Source of the DNA: Struthidea cinerea
Taxonomy: Eukaryota; Chordata; Aves; Passeriformes; Corcoracidae
DNA: 64,000 nucleotides
Assembly: GCA_013397865.1 (NCBI GenBank)
Contig: VZTI01003104.1
Coordinates: 39,438 to 103,437 of the forward strand
Direction of reading: 5' to 3'
Of this stretch, positions 1-21,500 are shown in pieces. The position numbers and the translations under genes were made by a program. Position 1 is the first letter of the stretch. Each line of letters begins with the position of its first letter. The notes under the pieces are model-generated. The model made no database searches. It saw nothing but the letters and a program-made list of their open reading frames with translations, and was not told where the DNA came from.

Positions 1-1189
1 TGTGAGCGGCAGCCAAGCAGGGTTTTATGTCCCCACGAGCAGGGCGACAAAGAGGACAGGCCACAGCCAATGCAGCTGGCCGACCACAGTGACATCACAG
101 GCATTCTCAACAAGAACCAGGAAAAAGGTCAAGAAAGTGCTCGAAACTGCATCAGAAGGGAAAGACACAGAGATAAATGCTTGTTGGAAGGAGAGTGGAG
201 CAAGAGAATGAGAGTGCCACGGAGAATGAAGGGCTGGTAATAGAGAGAGTTAAGAGAGGGACAGAAACAGTCCCTTAGGGATAAGCAAATAAAGGGCACA
301 GGGTGGGATGAGAAGCACATCCTCACTGACAGATCTTCATCACACACATCAGGGCAGGGACAGTGCACTGAATACAAACAAGCCGGATAAAAAGCCAGAG
401 CTGCTTGGGATAACCCTGACACTTCCAGTTCACCATCATCACCCCCAACATGAGCAACACCCCACCAGCCTGCCTGCAAAATTCGAGCTCTGCACAGCTT
501 CCTCCAAGAGAATAACAACCTAAACTCTCCTTGGTTCAGCAGCACCACGCAGTGCAGATGTGTCACCCCACGCCTGGGTGGCACCATTTCTCTGGGCACT
601 AAGTGCAAGCAATTGCACACTCCAGAAGCCTCCAAGGCCATTGCATGGCTTTGCAGTTTGTAATCTTGGTCCCCCCACCAGATCTAGAACATATAACAAG
701 AGCAAGTGTTTGAGACTGCAACAAAAACACCTCCCATGTCACAATCACGTTCCTGTACACGAGCCATAGGCTTGTCCCTTGGATCAATCCCACAAACCAG
801 CAGTTCTGGCCTCTGTCACAGACAGCTGGCTCAAGAAACCTGCGTTTAAATGAGATAGAGAGACTTAAAGATTGCCAGTTTATGAAAAGTCCATCGCAAA
901 CTCTAAGCTTACACCACGGAGGAAAGCAGCTGCTGCTCCAACACAGGACTGCAGCAACCTCTTCAGCTGTTTTGTGACACCGAGCTCATTCTCTTGGCAA
1001 ATCTCTGCACCAAGCGCTATAAGGCAGTGTGTCCGTGCACACAACGCTTAAGGGGGCACAAACAGGCATCAGAACGCTCCCAGACGCGTGAAAAAACAGG
1101 CACGGGAGCCCACTGGCAAAGGAAACTTTTTCTAATAACTGCTTATACCCAGGGAAGAACAATCTAACGAACAAACAAACGCCGCTTCT
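1..1189. other. Non-coding, nothing recognised
   Basis: Mixed-composition DNA with short chance frames only. If a minus-strand gene starts in the island at 1190-2330, this is its first intron. Confidence 0.5.
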
Positions 1190-1255
1190 CAAACCTCCGG
1201 CACTTCTGTCCCTGCTGTGTCTGTACGCGACAGCCCCGGCGCTCCCGGGGGACGG

Positions 1256-1297
1256 TGCCAGCCCAGCCCAGCCCAGCCCGGCCCGGCCCAGGCCCGC
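1256..1297. repeat. CCCAG/CCCGG pentamer repeat
   Basis: Runs of cagcc and cggcc pentamers in the left CpG island. Confidence 0.8.
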
Positions 1298-1505
1298 CCA
1301 GCCGGGAAGGGCCGCGGCTCAGGCGCGGGGGCCCCGCACAGCGAACACAGCGCAGCCCGTACCGGCGGCAGCGTCTCCCACAGGGCCCGTGAGGGCAGCG
1401 GGGCCGGCGGCAGCGGAGCGGCCCCAAGACCTGCAGCGCGGCGCCACGCAACAGGGACACCCCTCCCGGGGACACCGGGAGGGCTGTCAGGGCTGCCGGG
1501 CCCCC

Positions 1506-2084
1506 NNNNNNNNNNNNNNNNNNNNNNNNNNNNNNNNNNNNNNNNNNNNNNNNNNNNNNNNNNNNNNNNNNNNNNNNNNNNNNNNNNNNNNNNNNNNNNN
1601 NNNNNNNNNNNNNNNNNNNNNNNNNNNNNNNNNNNNNNNNNNNNNNNNNNNNNNNNNNNNNNNNNNNNNNNNNNNNNNNNNNNNNNNNNNNNNNNNNNNN
1701 NNNNNNNNNNNNNNNNNNNNNNNNNNNNNNNNNNNNNNNNNNNNNNNNNNNNNNNNNNNNNNNNNNNNNNNNNNNNNNNNNNNNNNNNNNNNNNNNNNNN
1801 NNNNNNNNNNNNNNNNNNNNNNNNNNNNNNNNNNNNNNNNNNNNNNNNNNNNNNNNNNNNNNNNNNNNNNNNNNNNNNNNNNNNNNNNNNNNNNNNNNNN
1901 NNNNNNNNNNNNNNNNNNNNNNNNNNNNNNNNNNNNNNNNNNNNNNNNNNNNNNNNNNNNNNNNNNNNNNNNNNNNNNNNNNNNNNNNNNNNNNNNNNNN
2001 NNNNNNNNNNNNNNNNNNNNNNNNNNNNNNNNNNNNNNNNNNNNNNNNNNNNNNNNNNNNNNNNNNNNNNNNNNNNNNNNNNNN
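1506..2084. other. Assembly gap (N)
   Basis: 579 undetermined bases inside a CpG island. Confidence 1.
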
Positions 2085-2175
2085 AGCGGGACACCGGGAC
2101 ACGGGGACAGCGGGACACCGGGGACAGCGGGGACAGCGGGGACAGCGGGACACGGGGACACCGGGACGCCGGGAC
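2085..2175. repeat. GC-rich minisatellite (gggacaccg/gggacag units)
   Basis: Head-to-tail 9-10-nt units of the form gggacacc and gggacagc start at the gap edge and probably extend into the gap. Confidence 0.9.
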
Positions 2176-2424
2176 GCGCTCCCCCGCTCAACGCGGCACC
2201 CTGGGGCGGTGGAACAGCCTCGGGGGCAGCGGGTACCCCGTCCTGCCGCTCCCCGGGACGCTGGCAGGGGCACGCACCCCCGGCCCACCCTGCGCTCGGG
2301 CTCGGGAGCTGTCCCCACCTTCTTCTACAGTTGTGTCTGGAACAGAATTTGACACACACAATATGATTTGGCAATCTTTATATCCACAATACATCATAAC
2401 CATGCACAAAAATCGAGTGATGTG

Positions 2425-2430
2425 TTTATT
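2425..2430 (-). terminator. Candidate distal poly(A) signal of RAB11B
   Basis: AATAAA on the minus strand, followed 15-45 nt downstream by TTTTTGTGCATGG and other GT-rich sequence. This is the best-formed polyadenylation site left of the RAB11B stop, and it lies just before the GC-rich island begins. Use by RAB11B is an inference. Confidence 0.4.
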
Positions 2431-5322
2431 TACAAAGTGAATTGCACTTAACACAGGAACCAGGAATAAAAGTAAATGAAAGGAACCTCTCTTCTGGGTT
2501 GCATAAAAGCCCAGTACTATTTATAGCCTACAAAGCCTGATAGTCAACACTACCATGCATTATCTGACCAGTGTAAAATAGGAATTGCTGTTATTTATTG
2601 AAACAGTGCAGCCCTGGAGATACTAATTCCATGGAAACATTCCATAAATCACCATCCCAACTACATTTAAAAGTCTGCAAGTCAAAAGAATCTACCCTTC
2701 AGCCCCCACTTACTGTGTTTTACTTGAAGGACAGTTAGTCTTCACCTCCAGTTGTCTGATTTTCCTTAGCTGAAATTCAGGCCCCTACTTTTAACACTGT
2801 TTGTTCTAGTTTTTTATGGAGGAAAACATCTTCCCTAAGTGACTGAACCGCTTCACTGGGATCTTCTTTTCTTCCACAGAGTCCAGAACTTCTAAGCAAG
2901 TTCTTCCTTCATGCTTGGAAGGGAAACGATCACCAAGCCTTGGTAAGACAGCCAGAAACAGATCCCACCCACACCTTCTGGAGCAGTACAGCATGCAGGG
3001 ATCAAAGCACCACCGAGCAAAAGTACCTCCTGTACATTTTTCTAACAGTTTTTGTTAAGTGACTGATTCAAATAAAGGCACAGCCCAACCCCTACCACAC
3101 CCAGGCAAGAGCTCTGTGCTCACACAAGAGCCCTTGGTCACCAGGGGGTCACAGAACAGCACCCAAATGGGGGCATCTCTGGGATCCATCATCTTTCTAC
3201 TGCCCCTAAACCTGCCACAGGGGCAAGAAGGCACCAAACTGCCTTTCTTCTACCAAATCTTGATGGCCTCTACAGCACACACTGAAATCTTTTCAACAAA
3301 GTAGCAAGCAGTCACCCATCAACTGGATTTTTACATTTATACAAGTATGGATCTTTAAAACTTTCCTACAAACCAAACTTCCTTGTTCTGTGCAGGCTCC
3401 AGTGAAGATCCCATACTAACTCACCTGTCTGTAAGCACTAACTCTGCAGGAAAAGAGATTGGATTGATCTGGTCTACCCCAGGAATTTATTTTACCAATT
3501 AGCTGTTGGTGTGCTCAGGACCAAGTCACTTTTACGTATGAATTTTGGCCTTCACTCTCCCCATCACTAAGAGGAGAGGCAGCACAACAGACTCCTGCCT
3601 AATTCTGCATGAAAGGACCTGTTCTAGACATCAGCAGGAGCCTCTGACTGATGGTTGTGTTACTGACACAGGTGGCAGCACTCAGGACTTTGTAGTGTTT
3701 TCAATAGTTAAAGGAAAGTCAACCTCAACATCCAAGTAAAGCAAGCAGAGCACACATTCCTTCTTTCACAGCCAGCTTTCCTGTTATCGGGAGTTTTACA
3801 AAAGCCAAATTCAGCCCTCAAATCCCTTGGGACAGATGGAAGAGAGCTGGAACCTTTTCTTTTTTCCTGACAGTAATACTGAGAGACACACAGCCAGCAA
3901 AGCTGTGGGATGAAGCAGTCCAGTTGAGGTTACATGCAGTCTGTAATTTCCACATCAGGAAGGCATGCTTAAGGAGTCTGGGTTACTGGAGAGCTTCTCT
4001 GAACGTCAGACAGCTCTTCAGCATTTCCAGCTTCCTCAGGATTCCTCCAAGTCTTCCCCTCAGCAATTCCAGCACAACAGTGGGCTGGGTTGCGGATGCA
4101 GTTTCTAAGGAGTGCACAATGCTTCATCAGGACACCAGGAACCCCAGGCCAGAAGCATTTTCCCTGGTCTATGCACAGGAAGATGGCTTAATCTGGCAGA
4201 ACTGGTCGCTGTCCTTTTTCTGTTGTCACAAACAGCCCTGTGCTTAGTCTGGGCAGGAGCACCTCAGACCCACAGAAGGGCTGTGGCTCTGCCTGGGGAA
4301 GAGCCTCGTCTCATACTGAGGGACCACAGCAGATAAACCCCTCTCAGATCCCAGTGCTCACAGGAGCTACATGGGTGCACATGTGCACACACACAACTCC
4401 CACATCCTGGGTGCCCCCAGCAAAGGGCAGGAGGCCTTTCCCTGTCACGCAACAGATCTCAAACACAATAGAATGGTCCAAGGTCCACCTGCGCTGAGGG
4501 GGCTTTGGAGAATGGAGTTGTTCAAGAGCTCTTCAATGCCCATAAATTTAACAGCAGTTAAGCCCTAGACACTGAGCTTTCACTCTGCAGCGAAGTTTAG
4601 AGCCTTCCACAAAGTCAAAGACTAAAGAAAATCTCTTAAGAGACAAGCAAGTGACTAAACTGCTTCTTGGCTTCTTACACCAGGCTAGACTGATTCCAAA
4701 ACTTCACATTAAGAACAGGACTTGCAGAGTAAGCATGTTAATACATCACCCTGAACTAATAAGTCTTCTTAACAGTACAATTCCTCCTCATGCTATCCAA
4801 CTAATTTCTTTATATAAAGTTTGTTCAAAAATTAAGGAGCCCAGCTCCACTAGTGTCCACTTGTTCTCAAATCAAATATTTTCAGTATTTCAAAATTTTC
4901 CATTCTCTCACTGCCAGCTGTCTAAACACTGACTGCATGTTACTGCCTAAACACTGAGCACGTTACGTTCTGGTCTTGGACCACCAAAAAGGAGACATCC
5001 CAGTTCGCACCTTCTCTCAAGAGAATGCTAGTGAAGTAAATACCAAGTGTTGAAAGTGCTTCCTGAACTGGAACACCCTTAGGACAGAGCCCTGTGATGC
5101 CTAAAGAGGAATTCACACCCTCATTCAATGGCATCAGCCTGCAAGCATGCACTCCTTCACCTTGAATGCATCCTCTAAACAAAGCTGAAGAGTGGAAGTG
5201 CCAGGCACCACGTGCATCCTGCGCTGTGAGCTGGAGCCCTCTCAGTGCATACAGTACAAAATTAAAGGCATTGGTCTGGAAATCTTATAAAAGAAAAGCC
5301 ATCAGAGTTAACTGCCCTTAAT

Positions 5323-5328
5323 TTTATT
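5323..5328 (-). terminator. Candidate proximal poly(A) signal of RAB11B
   Basis: AATAAA on the minus strand about 1.65 kb downstream of the RAB11B stop codon. No strong GT-rich element was noticed after it, so it is the weaker candidate. Confidence 0.2.
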
Positions 5329-6973
5329 ACGTAACCAGACAGAACAGTTGAGACTGGAATGTCAGATTTCCCCTTCAAGCACAATTCACAGTTTCATATT
5401 TGCTTTGTATCAGTAAAGAAAAATCAACTCACTAATATGCAGCTGGGATTCATCCAGTGAGGTACAGGCTCAGAATACAGAGCAAAAACTCACTGCAAAT
5501 GGCTCCAAAAGCCTTCAGGGAGCAGCAGATGGTCTCCAGCTCTTCCTTTAGACCGTTCCACCCAGAATTAGCCATCAGAACATTCAGTGGATACCCGAGG
5601 GGATACAAGTGTGCAAGAGCTAGTGAGTGATGAAAAGCCATCAGAGATTTGCACAAGCAAGCAAGAGACTGACTACACAAAGTTGTGGTAACATTCTTCT
5701 CATTCAGCACAACGAAGAATTAGAGTAGTTAGCCCTGCTGATGACAAATCTGTTACATCAGTGAAGTACAATCATTTAAGAATTACAGTCTGCAGTTCAG
5801 TAAAACGGTAAGAGGAAAATAACGTTAGTAGTTATTATGTGAAATCCTAATATTACGCATTTTAGTAGAGGTCAACAGTGAAAGATCATGAAGAGAAAGT
5901 TCCAGATGCTATGGATCTGCAGAAGTTTTACAAAATGTATAAAGTATTGTGTTTCTCTACAACAACCAAAACCCTTACAAGTGCAGGTATATATGTGACA
6001 TGAAAATATTGCTTCACTCAGACAGGGGCAGGAGAGATCTAGAGAAAAAGCAGCATGCAAAAAAAAACCAACCCTGGAACTAGAGCAGATCCTGCTTTCA
6101 GACACTGACCTACAGTACAAAAGAAGCCTACTTGTACAGGTTGCAAAAGGTTTCTGAAATCAATACGCTGGCACTTACTGTACAATAATGTTAACTGATT
6201 AACATAAGCTATGAATAAATATTAAGCCACTTCATAAAGCCTGCACAGGCATTCATGGTGGCAGAAAAAGCAATGCAGACATATTTCATTGTTCCCAAAT
6301 AAAACAAGAATAGAGAATGATTTCCCAAGCAGGAAACAGTAAACTACACAGCCAGACTAACTGTATTAGGGGTAATTACAGAATAAGTAATGTTATTTTC
6401 AACAGCTTTCTTATGTGTGTGCAGCCACTAAAATCCTCACTGTGAGACTTCATCAGGACAGAAAACAGAGCATTTGGCAGGACAGCTAGTTTAATTTCTC
6501 CCCCATGTTTACAGAAACACAAGAAAAAGAGATATCTGACTATGGGAGGAAAAAACCTTGTCACCTAAATGTAGTTATTTCTTCAACTGATAGAGTCAAG
6601 CCCCATTGTTCCCCTCCCAGAAAACAAAAACAACAACAAAACCAAATTAAAAAAAAAAACCTAACAAAACCAGAACAAACCCATTTGAGAAGAGTGTTTC
6701 ATGGGATAATATCCAGCAGCAGATATTCCAACACAAACATGTCTATCAAATCAGTGACTACATTTCAAGCCCAGAAGTCACCACATGGAAGGGGTTTCAG
6801 AGGCAGGGGGATGTTAGCCCTACAATTAAAGCTCTAATATGAGAGGGGAGATTTGGGACTGGAGTAAAGGAGAGGGAGGAGGGAGTCACTGAATCACAGG
6901 AGATAGGAAGTGCACACAAGTTTCTAAATGAAGCACAGACGAAGTGGAGGGCACAAGAGTCATCGAGAGAAGG

Positions 6974-15154
<8,181 letters not shown>

Positions 15155-18100
15155 CTGAAAGGAGAGACATTATTTTCACAATTAATTCCTCGTACCAGCA
15201 CTGACCCCACGCAGCAGTGCGGCCTGGCAGGCAACACCCACCAGAAATGCACAGCCAGATAACACAGGAGAGACTTACATGGACAGCACCTCAGACTTCA
15301 CTATGCACAGCTTACTTCTCCAACCCCAGAAGAGCCCCAAGCTGTTTTGTGGTGAGCAGCTGCCCAGTCCTCAGAGGTGAAAATGAGAAATTGCTACAGC
15401 GACTGTCAAAGTCAAACAGTGCTTTGGAGGCCCCAACCACTGCAGCAGGCAGAGGTAAGAGATGCCCCTCACACACTCAACCTTTGGCACAGAAAGGCTG
15501 CAACCCACATTTTAAGTAAAACTACAGGCAAGAACATGGCAACAGGCCACCTGTCAAAAGCCTTCGTACAGTATAAGTGTACTCTATTTTTATTAAAAGA
15601 CCAAAAACACGGTAAGTAAACAATTATTTGCAGTCCCTGTTGGAGTCATATGGGGTGTTTTATTTCAATAATTTAATTCATAAATATGTTCACCACAGAA
15701 AGGGGAAAACAGAAGACATTTGATACTACAAAAAAGATACAAAGCAAAGCAGAACTTCATCCAGCAAAACAAGTTGTAGTAGACTGCATGAGAAGTAAGA
15801 GATGAGCTAGAAACCTCTGCCTCCACACGTGGTGTTGCCATGATAACGGAAAAATGTTAGTGCAGAGAGATTTTCAGCACACAAAGCCCAGCTTTCCTGA
15901 AAGGAGTTGTGAAAACAAAGGTACATCTTGTAGCAGGAGGTTCCCTCTACTTTTTGGCTTATCGATGAGAGCAAGAAAACAACTGAGAGAAACAAAGCTG
16001 AAACAGCTGAGCCATTCTCCCTTCCTCTCGCAAACACTGTATCACATACCCTTTGGAATTTAAGTGTCCTGGCTCAAGCAAAAGGAAGAAAGGCAGCCAG
16101 CCTCTGTGAGCTTCTTTAACCCTGGGAGTATTTCCTGCTCCAGTTCTAAGTAGAGATTTGCTGATCTTCCTCATTCATATGGTCTGTTTTTCCTACAGAA
16201 AAGCAGACATGGGCAAAAAACATTCCCAATTTCCCTCCAACAACTACACAAGAATCTTCTCATTGCACACTTCCAGAATGAGCTCACCAGTGTTCTCCCA
16301 GGGCCAAGGATCATACTTGTCCTTTAGTGCTACTACAGCTTTCCTCTGCTCAGGCCATTGTTTGAGGATGCAGCTCTGGCAGCGCCCTGCTCCAGCTGGC
16401 TGCCACCCCACCCCTGGAGCACATTCCCAGGCTGCTGCTGGACCCTGGCTCTCTGCTGCGACAGCTCCAGAGAGCTGCACAGGGGGATTGTTGAAACGCT
16501 CCGGACAGTCCCCCAGCATCTCGTCTGCCTGACAGCACAGACAGACAATTGTGCTAGCACAGCTGAACAGGCAAAACATAACAGAGGCAGGAACAGGCAG
16601 CCAGCACATCGTGGCAAGGCACCACCACAACTCCCTACCCGGGAGAGCTTAAAGCAGCTCCTCACAGCGCTCTGCCTTCCCTGGCAAACTGCCTAAACCA
16701 TTTTTTAGGGTATGAGAACAGACAGATAAAAAAGATTTTATTACAAGTTCTAACGCTAGGATTTTGTTAGCTTTATTTTCCAGACAAACAATTTTTCATC
16801 ACTAATTCCATGGGACCTTCCAAGAACAGGCCGAGGTCACCCATCTCGCACAGGGATCTCCTGGCTGGAGCAGGCTCTATCCTACAGCGAAGCCCTGACC
16901 ACAACCAAAAGTAAGAACATCCATCACACAAGCTAGACCAGACTGGAATACCCCTGAGGCTTCCAACTGTTTCTGAAGGGAGTTATCTTCCCATGACTCT
17001 GCAGCTGGAGAAAGCACAGCCTTTCCAGGTTCTAGCCATCTCCCATGCTCTGGCATTTTAAAAGTATCAGTTTTGGGCATAAACCATGTAAACAGCTCTC
17101 AGGTCATTAACTCCATCTGTCACTGGAAGAAAATTCCAGGGGTCCCACGCTCCGTTGGTTACTCCTGGTTACTCACAGGCTCCCTTCACCAGGCTGCCTC
17201 ACATTGCAGCAGAGCTTCTAAGACAGCATTTTTCAGAAGTTAAAGGAAGGCAACCAGATCCCAATTCAACAAAGGGCATTCTACCCTAGAGTTTCCAAGT
17301 GCTTCTTATTAATACTCAATCTTGAGCACTAAATGAGCATTTTCACTTTCAGAAGAAAGATGCCAAGACTGGGGGCCCCACGTGCAGACAGAAGTCACAA
17401 GCTTTTATTTTCTATGGGAGTTGAGCAAGAAGGTACCTTCAACATCCTGGACTAAGTGATTATATCTTGGGAAAGTTTCTAAATTTGGTAACAGGTCACC
17501 ACACAGCATTGCCTGTTCAAATTCAGAAGTCATGACAGAGTAGAAAAAAGTTCCAAATGACAGCATGAGAGTCTGAATACTCCCTAAACACATCTCACCA
17601 GAATTGATGAAGTCACTCTCCAACGCCTCTAAGGGCCACACTGGTGATGGAAAGATGCACTGGTTTCATCTTGGAAGTGACATGAACCAATAACCAGCAC
17701 CAGCCATCTTCAGATGGCTCTAGCACACAGACAAGCCTCGTGCAGTGCCCTGTTTATATTCTGAATCCTGCTCCTTCAGTCTTTTCTGTTTTTCTCTCTC
17801 CTCCAGCACCCCCTGCCACTGTGTGAGTTATCCATCACCACACTACCCATCCATCAACTCAATCACCACCCTCACTCTGCTTCCCGTGTCTACAACATCC
17901 AGAATTACAGCACAATCCCACCCCCAACACCTGCCCTGTATGTTGAGATCCTCGTACAAAAGAAGCCAAAGTCAGAATTAAAATTCCAGCGCCATATACC
18001 ACTGGTAGGAAAGGGAAAATAAATAGATCAAGTTTATGACAGAATTGTAAATACACTAGTTTATTAATCTGGAAAAAAGAATATATACTTTTGAGCAATT

Positions 18101-20395
18101 AAGATTAAGACTCCCTCTAGCACAGACCATCTAACCAGAGTTTGTGATAAATCTGAAGTACATAAAGTTACCAGAGATTGGTGACTAATAGGATACGCAT
18201 TTGTTTTTAATAACCACAGCCTTTGCTAAGCTGAGACTAATTGGAGCAGTCTAAATTCCCACAAAGGTAAAGGAAAGCTCTTTTTCCTATGGCTGCTTTT
18301 TCCTGCCTTTTTCATGAGCCAGCACACATGTGCACAACCTCAGATTTAATTTTTAAAATAAACACTGATAATAGCTAATCTTCTTGAGAGCAAAATTAAT
18401 GTACAGATCCCATTTTAATAGGTACAAGACTTCCAACATTTTTAACGGCTCTTCAAAGGTCATGAATTCAATTCCAGATCAATGCATTCAAAACTCAGGC
18501 TGAAAAGTCCCTGCTTTTTCACCATCCCTGCTACAAAACTAACTGGGAACAGGGGCCCGAACTGCTGACTTCGCTTGGGTCACATCACTGAACGCAGCCA
18601 CAAGCTCTGCGCAGCCTCACTACCCCACGCAGCCCTGCACACACAGTTTGGCTCCTTCCCCCAAAGGCTGGCTCAGGCACTTGAGTAACAAGTAATATTT
18701 TGTTCTGATCAATAAAATAAGCAGTTTTGTTGGGATGCACACAAAAGAAAGGGAAATTGGGAACAAAGAAGCACTAGTTCAGCAGAGCAGCTTTGACCAT
18801 AATCACTCACATCCCCAGAGTGCTCCCAAACCTTAAGTTAGTCATTGCCTGCCGCGTGCTGTCCTTTGGAAATAGGTAGCAAGGGAAACAGTCAAGCCTT
18901 AAATTTAATAAACTTTCCCAGACTGAGATCCTCCTACGTCATTATTTCTACCTCTGACTACTACACAGTCTGACAGAAGAGAGTTCAAAAGCCGTTTGCG
19001 TAGCTAAGAAGGGGCTAAACCACAAGCCAACCAAAGTCCTGGACATTATTACAGCAATTGTTCTTGATGTTCAATTCCACTGCTGGAGGAGGCAGAAGGA
19101 AAAGGAAGGGGACTTGGTCCCACAGCAGAGCCCTCATCCCATTTGGTCCCATTTATTTCTTGTCTAGTCCCAAAAAGCCTCAAAGGAAGGAAAAGATAAA
19201 TAATCAAACCCACAGAGAAACCCTTCTCTATCTACTTATTTTTTAAAAAAACATCCACACAATAACTCCTCCCAAAAGACGCACAGAAAAGGACAATCCT
19301 CTCACCCATTTTTTATTAAGTGCTACAAAGTGTGCCAGCATCACCACAGCACAGATCCTGACCAAATGGCTTCAGGTTGAGTCTTACTCCAGGTAACATT
19401 AAAAACGCATTTCAAAGCAAGTATTTTTAAAAGACGAATGCTGTTCTCCCTACCAAATTGACTATTCAGAGAAAGAAAAAAGTAAGTACAATTTTTAGGC
19501 TTTCAAGTTCCTGGCTATTAAACCACCTGGGAAACAGACGGTGGAATGACTTCAGAAGGAAACTACTTTAGACTCGGACAGTTTAGCATATTTTTACAGG
19601 CTGGTCTTCTGCTTTATAGGCAGAGAAGAAATAAGGGTTTTTTTTCCCCGTTGTCTTCAAGATTCAACCCACTGTAAAATAAATAAAGCAAACAGGCAAA
19701 TATATCTATAAAATACTCCCCACAGATGAGTAATTGTTCTTTCCTTTGGCCCACAAGTTCGGAATCACTGCTGCCCTTGTGAGTGTCCAGGTACAAAGAC
19801 CGCGTCCTGACATCAAACGCCTGGGAAATTGTCACAGCCGCAAGTGACCCCCAGAGCCCTCACAGACAACCAACGGCACCGTTAGCACTGCCCTTCCCAA
19901 GAGTGAACTCTCGGGATGAAAATCGGGTTTCAGCCACTCTACCAACAGGAGATCCGGTGCAAAACAGGCTGGGAAACCAAACATGACGGTGCTACACCCA
20001 CCTGCACTGTTCCTCGGGCCTCACAGGCAGAGCTGTGGGCTGCTCCGGGAAATCGGTCAGGTTGAGCCTCTGGACAGGCAGGAGCCCGGCCTGCGGAGAC
20101 ATCCCACGGGACAGAAACCCCGAAGACATCCCACGGGAGGACACCCACGGCGATAATCCCCCCGGAGCCAGCGCAGGAGGAGCAGCACAGAGCCCTCACA
20201 CAGCCCTGGACAACCCGACATGTCACAGGCGCGGCAAAACACCCATCAGCACAATCAAATTAACACCATTACGGTCCCAAGCTCCCGGTACCGGCGCTCA
20301 GCGGGGACTTGCGAAGGAGCCTTCACCGAAGCATACGGTTTTTCAGCTCCGGCTCGACACCGGGCGATCTCCGGACAACCACCGGCACCGCCGGG
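15155..20395 (-). other. RAB11B: RAB11B intron 1 (to gap edge)
   Basis: At least 5.2 kb of unique-looking sequence without coding exons. Its 5' end is in the gap or just left of it. Confidence 0.8.
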
Positions 20396-21500
20396 NNNNN
20401 NNNNNNNNNNNNNNNNNNNNNNNNNNNNNNNNNNNNNNNNNNNNNNNNNNNNNNNNNNNNNNNNNNNNNNNNNNNNNNNNNNNNNNNNNNNNNNNNNNNN
20501 NNNNNNNNNNNNNNNNNNNNNNNNNNNNNNNNNNNNNNNNNNNNNNNNNNNNNNNNNNNNNNNNNNNNNNNNNNNNNNNNNNNNNNNNNNNNNNNNNNNN
20601 NNNNNNNNNNNNNNNNNNNNNNNNNNNNNNNNNNNNNNNNNNNNNNNNNNNNNNNNNNNNNNNNNNNNNNNNNNNNNNNNNNNNNNNNNNNNNNNNNNNN
20701 NNNNNNNNNNNNNNNNNNNNNNNNNNNNNNNNNNNNNNNNNNNNNNNNNNNNNNNNNNNNNNNNNNNNNNNNNNNNNNNNNNNNNNNNNNNNNNNNNNNN
20801 NNNNNNNNNNNNNNNNNNNNNNNNNNNNNNNNNNNNNNNNNNNNNNNNNNNNNNNNNNNNNNNNNNNNNNNNNNNNNNNNNNNNNNNNNNNNNNNNNNNN
20901 NNNNNNNNNNNNNNNNNNNNNNNNNNNNNNNNNNNNNNNNNNNNNNNNNNNNNNNNNNNNNNNNNNNNNNNNNNNNNNNNNNNNNNNNNNNNNNNNNNNN
21001 NNNNNNNNNNNNNNNNNNNNNNNNNNNNNNNNNNNNNNNNNNNNNNNNNNNNNNNNNNNNNNNNNNNNNNNNNNNNNNNNNNNNNNNNNNNNNNNNNNNN
21101 NNNNNNNNNNNNNNNNNNNNNNNNNNNNNNNNNNNNNNNNNNNNNNNNNNNNNNNNNNNNNNNNNNNNNNNNNNNNNNNNNNNNNNNNNNNNNNNNNNNN
21201 NNNNNNNNNNNNNNNNNNNNNNNNNNNNNNNNNNNNNNNNNNNNNNNNNNNNNNNNNNNNNNNNNNTGAGAGTGACCCCCGATCGCTGGGGCGTGGTGTC
21301 ATCTCTGGGTGGAGGAGAGAACCGGCCGGGCCCGGGGGTCAGCGCAGCACCGGAGCCGGGGAGCACGGGGGGAGACCCCCAGCAGCGCCCCAGGACACCC
21401 GGCTGCCGCCCAGCGCCCCCGCCCCAGCCGCCTCCCTTCCCCCTCGGGCTTCTCCCTGCCCCGCTCAGCGCTCCCGGCCCCACCTTCCTGCTGAACACCA
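20270..21500 (-). promoter_or_regulatory. RAB11B: RAB11B promoter / exon 1 CpG island with gap
   Basis: CpG-rich sequence on both edges of the gap at 20396-21266. RAB11B exon 2 begins inside a Val codon with no upstream coding sequence before this island, so the first exon and promoter must lie in or next to the gap. The right edge (21267-21500) is the upstream promoter side. Confidence 0.7.
20396..21266. other. Assembly gap (N), hides RAB11B exon 1
   Basis: 871 undetermined bases inside the RAB11B CpG island; the initiating exon is presumably here. Confidence 1.

Larger units (their letters stand above)
1190..2330. promoter_or_regulatory. CpG island with gap, possible promoter of next gene (MARCHF2?)
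   Basis: Very GC- and CpG-rich sequence on both sides of the gap at 1506-2084, in contrast to the AT-rich flanks. In birds such islands mark promoters. A minus-strand neighbour lying left of RAB11B would start here, and by human synteny that is MARCHF2. No start codon or splice site can be assigned. Confidence 0.45.
2405..6973 (-). other. RAB11B: Probable RAB11B 3' UTR and downstream flank
   Basis: About 4.5 kb of AT-richer DNA with no believable coding frame lies between the RAB11B stop and the CpG island on the left. On the minus strand it holds several AATAAA hexamers. One is at 5323-5328. Another at 2425-2430 is followed by a GT-rich stretch, the usual layout of a cleavage site. The UTR may end at either, or earlier; transcript data would decide. 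A-rich simple sequence occurs at 6622-6680. Confidence 0.45.

Noticed and set aside
2085..2175. CRISPR-like array at the gap edge
   Set aside because: Head-to-tail 9-10-nt units without spacers in a vertebrate genome: a minisatellite.
1164..2440. Long open frames on both strands across 1164-2440
   Set aside because: They run through N bases, which are counted as open; the remaining residues are GC-rich repeat translation.
15807..16037. Short minus frames in RAB11B intron 1 with cysteine and leucine runs
   Set aside because: Intronic, short, no family resemblance.
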